This document shows positions 54,237-64,000 of a DNA stretch of 64,000 nt, in pieces. The DNA lies in assembly GCA_037501455.1 (NCBI GenBank), contig CM074857.1:97993501-98057500 (forward strand), in the 5' to 3' direction. The position numbers and the translations under genes were made by a program. This DNA comes from Lantana camara (Eukaryota; Streptophyta; Magnoliopsida; Lamiales; Verbenaceae). Each line of letters begins with the position of its first letter. Within the stretch, counting starts at the first letter, position 1. The notes beneath the pieces were generated by a model that was given only the letters and a program-made list of their open reading frames with translations, made no database searches and was not told where the DNA came from.

Positions 54237-54695
54237 TCAAATATCAACGTCCTCGTCAGAAGGCTTAGTCTCATCACTGGAAGACTCAGTGTCACTACTA
54301 GAGGAACCGTTAATCATAGTCGAAGTGATCCCTGATACAGCATCCTCGTCTCCCTCAGGCTCCTCAGGATCTACCATAACAACGTCTAAGAACAACTGCT
54401 CAATCCACTGTGCGTCAATATCTTCCATAAATGCAGCAATATCCTCAATATCCTCATCTACTGGCACCACTAGTCCCTGATTCAACTCCTCACCCTCGGG
54501 TGCCGCTTCATCTCCCTCTGGTCCTACTCCCTCATTTTCGTGACCCTCATTCCCCTCATTCTCACCGGCTGGATCAGCAACCCCGTGTCCCTCCTCATTG
54601 TCCCCAGGCCCCGCTAGATCTTCTATCGGCTCATCCTCCCTAGCTATATCATGTGCCAACCCCGCTGGATGTACTACCATACGATCCTCACTCAC
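54237..54695 (-). CDS. Acidic 152-residue ORF of unknown origin
   Basis: Complete minus-strand frame with ATG and stop: MSEDRMVVHPAGLAHDIARE at the start, then a Glu/Gly/Asn-rich stretch (NEGNEGHENEGVGPEGDEAA), one more ordered part (FMEDIDAQWIEQLFLDVVMV) and a Ser/Asp tail (SSSDTESSSDETKPSDEDVDI minus its last residues). No motif recognised. It is followed on the same strand by about 400 bp that look like a 3' untranslated region. It does not match D gag or pol, so it may be a captured transcript piece or part of an extra retroelement ORF. Codons are not disrupted, unlike its neighbours. Confidence 0.4.
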   Translation of the reverse strand: MSEDRMVVHPAGLAHDIAREDEPIEDLAGPGDNEEGHGVADPAGENEGNEGHENEGVGPEGDEAAPEGEELNQGLVVPVDEDIEDIAAFMEDIDAQWIEQLFLDVVMVDPEEPEGDEDAVSGITSTMINGSSSSDTESSSDETKPSDEDVDI

Positions 54696-54982
54696 TACTG
54701 TCGGTACTGTCTAAAGTAATTGGATATGCGACAAAGGAGATGGATGGAATTCTTAGAGGACTATGACTGTAACATCATCTACTATCTAGGTGGCGGATGC
54801 CCTGAACAGGAAAAGTATTGTATCAGATAGAGACCAAAATTTACCTCTAGGTTATGAAAAGTCTCTAGGAGCAAATGGGAACGAACTTGTGTTTTAGTTT
54901 CGCTGCTCATCCTCAAACTGATGCCCAATCTGAAAGGACTATTCAGATATTAGAAGACATGTTACCGTTACTCTTCTGATGT

Positions 54983-54994
54983 GCTCTGATACCA
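54983..54994 (-). other. PBS of a D 5' LTR fragment
   Basis: Exact complement of TGGTATCAGAGC, two bases from the LTR terminus TGTGACCCCC at 54997. A mutated counterpart is at 53380-53391 beside the LTR terminus at 53394. These show that both minus-strand LTR ends in the mosaic derive from 5' LTRs. Confidence 0.8.
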
Positions 54995-56933
54995 CGTGTG
55001 ACCCCCCGACCCGGGGCCTCCGTAGGCCTACGGATCCGGTCGTCAGGTGATACCAGTCGCTCCTCGAAACCTGTGTAAACACTAATACAAAAGTCATATC
55101 TGATTCAGAAATATATTACATTAAGGATATTCAGTGTCAACACACTTATTTACAACTCTTATTGTCTAAGATTAGAAGTACTGTAACATCATTCGTCACC
55201 CTAGGTTGACTAGATTATCTCAGCCATCAATATTTAGAAATCATTAATCACTAACAATAGAATATGAGCTTAGCCAATTACCTTATTCTTGTCAGGTAAT
55301 TTAGAGCAGTAGTAAAGGAACTACGAAGCTCAACATCCCAGACTGACAGGTGGGAATAACCCCTTCTTGCTGGAGACAAAACATAATCCTCGTACCATGA
55401 TTTCTTTCTCTTTACTTCTATTTATCCTATCTGGTTCATTATTCTTGAATTGTTCTTTAGCTTATCTTTTGCATTGCTCCTTAAATTGGTTGAATTACCT
55501 TTTGAACTATTTACTGAACTATTCTCTGAACTGTTCGTTAATTTGTTACTGTCTGTTGATTTATTAATTGAGCTATTACTGTACTGATTATTGTATGTTC
55601 ACTGCCTTGTGTTCTGTGCCTCTGATTGATAGCCATTTCGTTTGAGCTGCTTTGTAAGCCTACCCTAAACCTACCTAAGCCTGATTCTGTAACCGATTCT
55701 GTAAACCGATTTGAAGGAGAATAACGACTGCGGGGACCCCAAAGTTTTCGTTAATTCCTAGGGTCGCTCCCTGGGAATGACCATGCCTGCGTCGCTGGTC
55801 TCTGTACTGTGCACTGCCACTGATTACTGCCTGGACTGATCATCTGGGAAGGTGATACAAGACGGGACCTATAACGTTTGACCCTCAGTGAACATTATCT
55901 GTTTACCCTGTTCTTCATTTTTATTATCGTTATTATCGTTACTTTTCTGATTTGCTCTACTATCTTTCTGTACTTGATTATTGTGATAATTCCCACTAAG
56001 TCATTTGACTCACCCTATATTTCCCTCTGTTTCGTTTTGTTCTCCAGAATGTGTTATTAGAGGATGCGATGCTGGAAATGGGAATTAAGCTAAGGGTGAT
56101 GTTGTGCATAGTGTACATGTTGGTTTGCATAAAGTAGTGACTACATCTCAGGTGTAAATATTGGTGGCTGAGATAGTCTAGTCAACCTAGGGTGACGAAT
56201 GATGTTACAGTACTTCTAATCTTAGACAATAAGAGTTGTAAATAAGTGTGTTGACACTGAATATCCTTAATGTAATATATTTCTGAATCAGATATGACTT
56301 TTGTATTAGTGCTTACACAGGTTTCGAGGAGCGGCTGGTATCACCTGACGCCCGGATCCGTGGAGGTTTTCGAACGTCTCGACGAGGAGAATACAAATCT
56401 GTGGTCAGCTTCAAGATTAGTCCAGAGACGAGAGAGAAATTTAAGTCGAAAGTTTAATTCGAAGCTTTGTCGACGGAGGAGATTTGGCTAGAATTTCTAC
56501 CGGAAACCATAGAGGAATTGGAGACCGTGACAAGGCGAGTCCATAGCCGATAATTAGAGTTTAAAGATCACAGCGGCGAGGTATGACGGTGCCGAACGAA
56601 TAGCGGTGAACAGGGGTTCATCTTTTCCGGTGATTTTTCGATAACTTGAAGGTGGGTTTTAAAGGGTTTGATTTGGGTAAGATATATCTGAAATCGATTT
56701 GAATTAATTATGATTAATTCACGTTTAATTTAAAATCAAAATTTTAGGGTTTGGGGTTAGGATTGATAAGGGGATTCTTGAATTACTCCCTAATCTGAAT
56801 TAATCTGTTGAAATTAACGAAAAATTATTAATGAGGATATGAAAACGATCGTTTCTGTTATTTTTGGGAATTTTTCCGGTATGGTACGATGGCGGTCCGA
56901 CGGCGGCAGGCGGCGGTCCGCGGTGGTCTACAT

Positions 56934-59900
56934 ATGCCTTAATAATTAATTTTCCAAAAACCAAGGATGATCCACAAGGTCATGTTCATATCATATTCAA
57001 CACATATCTAATCATATATTATATATAACTGCATGCAAGGATTGAAATCATCATATTAAGGTCACAGGTCGCTTAACTATACAAAAATCTTAAACCTCAC
57101 CTGAGAAGCGACAAGATACGACAACTGACAAGACGGTTGTGTACTCGACCAGGTTGTCTCCGCCCTGGAGATTACTGTACAGAAAAGGAAACACAAAGTA
57201 CTTATGAGACAAGACCCAGACATGAACCACAGAGACGTACGGTGATGATTATGAGATGACATGGAATAATATGCCATGTTTATCGAAATTATAAGAATGC
57301 CATGAAAGTGTTCAGGTGCACAATTAATGTCCCACGCGAACAAACATATAGTTCAATTTATCTAAGTCAAACAACTACTAAACAACATTCTGTTGGAAAA
57401 CACGAATCAGAAAGCAGCGGAAATTTAAAAAATTTTCCAACAAAAGGACCTTGGACTCGCAATCATGTATCCAAATTCGTAGAGATAAGAAACTTACTTT
57501 TCTTTTATTCTTTCTTGAAGCGTTTCAAGCCACCCAAGAACGCTCTTCTCGCGGCTTGACCCCCTTTCCTTGGTAAAGCTCGAATCTTCAAACTTCTAAC
57601 TTGAAGCTCTCTAGAGATAGTCCACCAACTTGATCACAATCTAACTAGTAAGGATGCTAGTTCTCTAGTTAGTGTTTAGGCTTAACCTAGGGTTTCGTTT
57701 ATCTTGGAGAAAGGATGGTGTTCAACACATGAACCAAAAGAATTGCCAATTAGCTCTAAGGGGAGCTCGAGCTCCCCTATTTATAATAAGGGAGTGGCCG
57801 AAAATCCCTAGTCCTTATGGGCTAAGGATTTTGGTCCCTCTCTCCTATTACTTGATCATCAAGTAATTTTGACTTTGACTTTGAATTCAAATTCAAATCA
57901 ACTTTCAAGAGAGCTAAAATATCCAAACTATTTTTGGATAATTTTATACTTTATTTATTTAAAATAAATAACTTATTTTATCTAGTTAATTAACTAGATA
58001 ATTTTCTCCAAAATTAGACTTTCTTTTTAGTTCAAAATTAAACCAAAGTCTATTAAATAATTAACACATTTAATTATTTAATATATATATACAATATATT
58101 TATTTACACGTGTGGGACACGTGTCACAAGGACACGTGTCACTCACGTGACTCACACGTGTGGTTTCACACGTGTGGAACCCTCTTGGCCCGATTAACTC
58201 GTTTAATCATTTTCAAGCCTCAACTCATGTAACCAAGTTGTTGTGTGTGACCTTCTAGGTTCTCAATTCAATTAGCAGTGACCCTAATTAATTAATTCAC
58301 TAATTAATTAATCAGTCCACAGATTAAACGACCATAGTCTAGCAACAGGTGCTTAACCCCTAGCTAAATTGGAATGTTCGGATTCAACAGAACCTTTAAG
58401 TCATTGATTCATGTGAGATACAATCCTCTTACTTACTATCTCTCAACCAAGATCTAGGGCAAGGGAATAATCAGAACCCTAATAATCCGGTCTTAAAGCT
58501 AAGTGCATTTCATATCCATTTGATCTCAATCCAAGAAACCCTTTTCTTGATGTCTTGATCTACCGCCTTGGCCAAGGACTCCATATGGCGTATGAATGAC
58601 TTACACAATAAGAGATCACCTTGCATATGTAAGTGTAGGTCCTTTCTTGATTCTCATTCACTTTCATGAATCACTTGTGCAGCCCCAGCATAAGCCTTGA
58701 ATCAGTTGTCTAAGGTGACACCCTTTAAAACTTATACCTAAGACTACAGAGTTAACTCATAAATTGATAAGGAACCTCAAGTCTAAGGATCAATTAATCA
58801 CATCAATGACTCGTGAGATATTTCCTAATCTGGAAATTTCCATTTCCTGAAATAGAAACTTCCTTTCCCATTTAGGAATGTTCTCACACGGGGCACCTCA
58901 GTGAACTTACTTATTAAAGTAAGCACCCTCATGTATCACGCACGTATCAACTATACACTTTGCACCTCCATGAAATAAGGTGGTCCTTCTTAAGGGCGTG
59001 ATCCAACAAGCAAGCCTTAGAGGAGTCAGGTTGACACTCCCACTGTCTGTAGGACTCATCGGCTTGGAGCATTTTACTAATCATGACTTATGTGATGTAG
59101 GGCTCGTTTCATGAACCATTTCACCTAAATGGTAGAGTTCTAAAGTCATCAGGATTAGGGGAGTTCTTATACATGCACAGATAAAGTAAACACATACCAA
59201 ACAAGAGCATATAAAGAAGTGTTGCCTCAATTCGTTATTTCATTCAAAGATTGTCTGTGATTACAATAAGGAAAAGCACAAAGCAGATATACAATCGGCT
59301 TTCTAGGGCATTATTCCTAACACATTCAAGACAAACTTAATCAACACAAATATTATTTAGATCGAGTCATATAGTTCCCTATTAAATTAATTAAACATTA
59401 AACACACTTAGGCAACACAATTAGAGAATCTCCAGCTCAAACGCCACTTAAAACTAATTGAAATCATATGAGTCACTTTAGTTATTAAATTCCAAAATAC
59501 AATTGCACTATGGTTATAATTCTTAATTCAAATGAATATTAATACTTTTTCAAACACCAAATTTAATGGATACTCATTCATATAGAAAATTGGCATGTAT
59601 GTAATGATTCTTGATACCACAAGGCACAATCTCATTAACAAATTTACTATCACAGCTAACAGCAATCAAGTTCTCATTACCTAATTGGAATATACAAATT
59701 AGAGTTTATAATGTATTTAAGGAAATTCATATATAACCATATGGGTACATATATTTACACTTTTCTACGAAATGTTGTCTAATGATTCAAGAGGTGTTCG
59801 AGCACAGCTATGACACTCACTTAACAATTACTCTAATTACCACCATATCATAAATTCATGTTTAATAAATCCGGATCTTGATCACAATTGATTCCATCAA

Positions 59901-60121
59901 TTTTAATACACTACAAAAGGCCAAACAAATTCTGGTATGAATTCAAGGTTAAACCAACACATGTACATATAAAGATTTCAATTCGTTAGTGCCCACAACT
60001 CAAATCTAAACACTCAATTTCCATGTTTAAGCCTAAACTCAATTCAAATTAATAGAATCCACTTCTAAATAATACATGTATAATGACGAATTTCTCAAAG
60101 TTCGAGCATTGTAATACATAC
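56934..60121 (-). repeat. Partial Tekay-like LTR, probable 5' LTR of element C
   Basis: 56934-57390 plus 59328-60121 match 40393-41644 of LTR C over 1,251 bp without large gaps; a hand-compared 165-bp stretch differs at about 9 sites (5%). The orientation is the same as the 3' LTR of C. The piece is cut on the left by the D mosaic, interrupted by a solo LTR, and cut on the right by LTR E. The putative 74-bp exon is at about 57101-57174. Confidence 0.85.
57391..59322 (-). mobile_element. Solo Angela/BARE-like LTR
   Basis: A 1,932-bp solo LTR (minus strand TGTTAGGAATAATGCCC...GTTTTCCAACA) with a perfect TSD CATTC (57386-57390 and 59323-59327). The unoccupied site is preserved in LTR C at 40844-40848. 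It has a CACGTG cluster near 58110-58175, a TATA box near 57786-57777 and the palindrome GGGGAGCTCGAGCTCCCC just before it on the plus strand. It belongs to the same subfamily as the nested pair at 13307-17222. Confidence 0.96.
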
Positions 60122-62449
60122 TGTAACACCCCGCATTTTCGGAGCAAGATACGATGTCGTTTCCGTGCAATTAGATTGTTATCTATTTAACTTTGCATGT
60201 GCTCGAATTGATTTAATTCATGTCTTAATTGTTTAATTGACCCAATTGCAATCTTATGAAAATAAGTGGACTTAATTGAAATATGTGTTTTGTGCCTACT
60301 TGCTCTTTAACTTAAATTATGTGGGTTAATTTGTAATTATTGAAATTTGGGGATCATTTTCTAATTATTAGAAATTCAATTTGGACTTATTTGAATACTA
60401 CTTTAAAACCTTGGGGATGCTTTTACAATTACAAAATCTTTAATTGGATCTATTTGAACCTTACTCGAACTTTGGGACTCATTTGCATCACTTGAATTCC
60501 TTAAGGACTTAATTGAATTTTGTATTTTAATGATAGGACTTAACTGAACTTTGCCTAATCGTTTGTGACTCTCTTTCTAATTTATTAATTTCGAAATTGG
60601 GCTTAATTGGACTTTATCTTTAATTCTGGGGGTGCTTTTATAATTATCGAAACATTAATTGGGCTTGATCTAAATCTTACTTTAATCTGGGGACTTAATC
60701 GATTGATCTGAACTTTCGAGGGACTTATGTGCAATTTTGGACAAAAGGGTCTTTATACGCTTAAACCCTAGCAGCCATTTCATTTCTTCTTCCCCCTTAG
60801 AAGTGTTGCAGCTGCGCAAGCTTTCTCCCTCTCAGATCCCCTTTCGGTTTCTTCAAGCAGCAACAACAGCGCCACCCTTCTCCCACAGCCACACCACCGC
60901 CGCCTCCTTCTTCCACCCATCCGATGAATCCTTCTCTCCCATTTCAGAGGACAAGCAGCCACTGACCATCACTCCTCCGCCCAGCGAAACCTCGGCCTGC
61001 CACCAAGTTCCGCCGCCCCAGTGAACTTCATCACCGCGGAACCACCATTCCAGTCTGAGCCACCCTATTCTTCTCCGCCACTACAAACCAACCCTGCTCC
61101 GTCGTTCCGCCAAGAGAGGAACTAGCAATCTCACCACCACAGAAACCTCCACTCCGCCGCCGCCGCCACGACTCAGCCCTCCGCTATCATCTCGCCACCT
61201 GTTGTGAGGAAGGATGCCAATCCGTGCACCACCACACCAGATTTGGCACCTCACGCGCCACCCTTTCACCGCCGTCTCCTTCTTCCACCCCTCTTCCTTA
61301 TGGATCCCGACCAATAAGCAGCGACAACCTAACCATCTCTCTCTCTCTCGCCCAGATTTGGAGAGGAAGGCTAAACCTGTAGCAACCACCATTCTGACAG
61401 CCATCGCCACCACCATTTCTCCCCTGTTTTCTTCCCTTTGCCGGCACTGACCACGCGGGTTATAAAAGAGGAGAAACAAGGCAAGGATGATCCTAAGCAG
61501 CAGCTGAGAGTAATCATTCCCGCTGAGTTCAGCCACGGAATCCGAGCAGGCCTCCTCCTTATTTGGTCCAGATTGTAAGCAACAGACCTTCATCTCCTTT
61601 TTTCTACGTGAATAGACTGTAATTTAGTCAGTCCTTTTAGAGTTGTAATGTATATATTTGAATATTCCAAGTTTGAGACTGTATGTAATTTCATTTAACG
61701 CGGTGTTATAAAATTTAACAAGATATGCAATTATATGTATGAATTCGGATTGGGTTTAGTTGTTAGAATGAATTCTCGCCTTTAATGTTGCTCGTGAGAT
61801 GGCTTGATCTTGGTTGTAATGGTGGTAATGTGATGAAGTTGTGTAGGTTAGCTTGGTCAGATGAGTTTAGTCAGTTTATATGAGTATGGTATTCTGATTC
61901 TTGAGCTTTCATAATAATGAATGTAATCAGTATGCTGATTTGATTCAATTAGTTCGATCATTAAGCATAACCAAATGTATAATCTATCCTAATTGTACAA
62001 GTGTTTGATATGAGAAATTATGTATGAACTTGTCTGAATTGTGAAATAATTTAATTGTGAATTATACAATTATTAATTGAATCTTAAGTTTGTTTACTAA
62101 TTGATTGAATTGGTTAGTTTGAGTTTAATAATGAATTTATACATCCAACAACGGCCCTGAAATGAATTCGGTTGTCTAAAGTTGTTTATGACTAATTGTG
62201 TATATGTTTTGAGTTAATTAGTTTAATAGGATTAATTGTGCATGAGGCTTGAGTGTTGGTCTGCTGATTACATGAACGTACATAAGAATTAAGTATGTAT
62301 ATATTTAAATATGCACTAAGTTTGTATTTCAAGTTTATACGTGTGTAAATGTTTTGAAGAAAGTGAGTGTGTGATTTATAATTAGTTAAGGTGTATGTAA
62401 GTATATAATGACCGATATATATATGTATATGTATGTATATTTGTTTCTG

Positions 62450-62486
<37 letters not shown>

Positions 62487-64000
62487 TTTATTTTATTTAT
62501 AATGATTGATAATATATATTATATTGATTGAAACTGAATTGTTAATTATTTTGGTTGGGGTTTGACTATTCACTTACAATTGAATGTATTAGCATTATTA
62601 TTGATTTCACTCATATATTAATTGGATTGTATGATACGTGTTAAATGAATCTTTTGATTATGTGAGATATTAATTGCGCACAAGAACCTAACTCATTACC
62701 ATATATACAACATTTCATGATCTTAATTATATGACATGCCACTTCATATTACTTCACATCGACTCATAATCATTGCCGTGCGTCTATGTGGTTCATGTCT
62801 GAGTCTTGTCTCATGAGTACTTGTGTTTCCTTTCTGTTCAGTAATCTCCGCGGTGGAGATAACCTGGTCAAGCACGCACCCGCCTTGTCAGTTTCCGTAT
62901 CTTGACGCTTCTCAGGTGAGGTTTAGGATTTTGTATAGTTAAACGACCTATGACCCCAATATGATGATTTCAATCTCTGCATGCGATTATATATTATATA
63001 TACGATCAAATATGTGTTGGATATGATATGATTATGACCTTATGATACAACTTCAGTTTTGGAAATTAAGTATGAAGGCATATGTAAGCTATTTCGAAAA
63101 GTTAAGTTATGTTGTGATTATGTAGCGAGATTGCCATGAAAGTTGGTATATGTTATGTTCTGTTCCGTTATGGGGCCCAGGAGCTACGGGTAAGGAGCCC
63201 CCGGGACGGTATCGGGCCGTCGGGGATATACCTGTGCGTAGTCTCCATCTGTATGAAGAGGATCTACCGGGACCCACCAGGAGGTTTGGTTGGGAAACGG
63301 AGTCCTGAGGGTTTGAGTAGCATTGACACTCCCCTCGACTGTATGGATGGTTAGGGTCGCGCAACTCTACCATCACCTGGAGCTGAGGTTGGTATGTTAT
63401 TTCTGTTTTGTTATGATATGAGGAGTTGAGGTTGGAAGCTCGTACTCGCCGAGCATATGGTATGATATGTTATGGGAATCATGAATCGGAATAGAGTTTC
63501 TGAAAATGTTTTCTAAGTATATATATATATATATATATATTTGGGTTTTGCTTTGAAACGCTTTGGTATGCAACACCTATTCCCGGTTCATGAGTCCACC
63601 CTTTTGATATGTGATGTGCTCTTTATATATATATATTGTGGGTGTGCGTTAGCCCCCTCACTCAGTCAGTTGACTGACACCTCATTTTATCTTTTAGTTT
63701 GCAGGTTTCCTTTTGGCTTGAGCTAGGCGGAAGTGAGTCTCCTGAGTCACACTTGTCAGTCTAGTTGGTATTAGGATGCATTTGTCGTATACTTTATTTA
63801 TGTTATGTATCTATGTTTCGGACTTGAAGGTTATGTTGTATGCTCTACTTAGACTTAAACCCGTGTAGGGTTCGTAAGCTAGAATTTGGATGTCATTAGA
63901 TATTGATGATACTTATGCTGATATTGTATTGGATTCTGAAGTGATATTCGGGATTAGGTATCTATGCTAGTTGAACCCGTCACCTGTTCTTCATGTTGTT
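60122..64000 (+). repeat. Tekay-like LTR E (runs off the window)
   Basis: Starts TGTAACACCCCGCATTTTC after the flank CATAC. At least 3,879 bp, homologous in modules to LTR C and LTR A: AAACCCTAGCAGCC leader start at about 60763, GC-rich leader with frequent CCGCC (60780-61460), the 74-bp putative exon (62842-62915), the 'tacgggtaaggagcccccgggacgg' type block (63185-63225), 'agccccctcactcagtcag' (63651-63669), and TA runs (62456-62480, 63521-63540). The LTR end, PBS and coding region lie outside. Reading frames in the leader are composition artefacts. Confidence 0.88.
61575..63704 (+). other. Putative two-intron leader inside LTR E
   Basis: Candidate donor 1 AGATT|GTAAGC (61575), acceptor 1 CTTTCTGTTCAG (62841), exon 2 of 74 bp (62842-62915), donor 2 CTTCTCAG|GTGAGG (62916), acceptor 2 TTTTAGTTTGCAG (63704). 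Sequence of exon 2 and both flanking splice sites is conserved with LTR C (40560-40633). The dyad TCAGTCAGTTGACTGA (63662-63677) lies shortly before acceptor 2. Confidence 0.5.

Larger units (their letters stand above)
51666..56933. mobile_element. Scrambled mosaic of element D pieces
   Basis: Seen in order: RNase H/tether (+, 51666-52005); protease-region piece (52003-52092); LTR piece (+, 52119-52262); integrase piece (+, 52345-52530); pre-RT piece (+, 52545-52600); LTR piece (+, 52660-53373); PBS and LTR end (-, 53380-53560); inverted copy of 52003-52092 (53578-53665); unrelated UTR and acidic ORF (-, about 53830-54710); RNase H and integrase scraps (+, 54720-54960); PBS and LTR end (-, 54983-55236); LTR pieces (+, 55228-56367 and 56368-56933). 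Orders and orientations do not fit simple nesting. Two joins show 9-11-bp shared motifs. Confidence 0.8.

Noticed and set aside
60737..61024. Pro/Ser-rich reading frame in LTR E
   Set aside because: Composition artefact of the CCGCC-rich leader; no family resemblance and no counterpart frame in LTR C.

Overview
The window is plant nuclear DNA, most likely from a eudicot with a large, transposon-rich genome. It is AT-rich, genes carry short GT-AG introns, leaders carry the plant AAACCCTA-type motif, and the repeats are classic angiosperm families (Tekay/Del chromoviruses, a Tat element with an antisense gene, Angela/BARE-like and Ale-like Copia, hAT and Mutator-type MITEs). The species cannot be named from the sequence. 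No RNA gene, CRISPR array or intact single-copy gene with a recognisable function was found.

Left block (1-18.3 kb): a transposon-associated PMD/DUF1985-like gene lies on the minus strand (18261 to 12970). A solo Angela-like LTR (13307-17222, TSD GCTTC) splits its third exon, and that LTR is itself split by a second solo LTR of the same family (14436-16387, TSD GAGGG). Next to the gene sits a minus-strand Copia element whose gag is split at codon 4 by a complete but decayed 10.7-kb Tekay-like Gypsy element (1929-12608). Its protease region is cut by another Angela-like LTR at the window start.

Middle (18.3-26.3 kb): the least transposon-dense part. It holds two hAT MITEs with perfect 8-bp TSDs, the exons of an unrecognised spliced minus-strand gene, a CACTA-like remnant and a broken Copia gag.

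26.3-39.6 kb: an Angela-like LTR split by an 11.5-kb Tat-lineage Gypsy element (26890-38426, TSD TCTGT). Gag-pro-RT-RNaseH-second RNaseH-integrase lie on the minus strand. An antisense spliced gene (27584-30504, plus strand) has its own TATA box and poly(A) signal. The two units converge on three 88-bp hairpin-forming repeats.

39.6-64 kb: a minus-strand Tekay-like element C (3' LTR 39599-43655) is inferred to run to an interrupted 5' LTR piece (56934-60121). Inside it are a second chromovirus D (3' LTR 45450-48616, pol to about 51.66 kb) and a scrambled, partly inverted mosaic of D pieces (51666-56933). The C 5' LTR piece carries a further solo Angela-like LTR (57391-59322, TSD CATTC) and is truncated by another Tekay-like LTR, E (60122 to the window end).

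The strongest leads are four. The Tekay-like LTRs A, C and E share an apparent two-intron leader inside the LTR. The D mosaic has junctions at microhomologies. The Tat antisense gene and pol converge on hairpin repeats. An 11-unit mini-hairpin array lies in element C.
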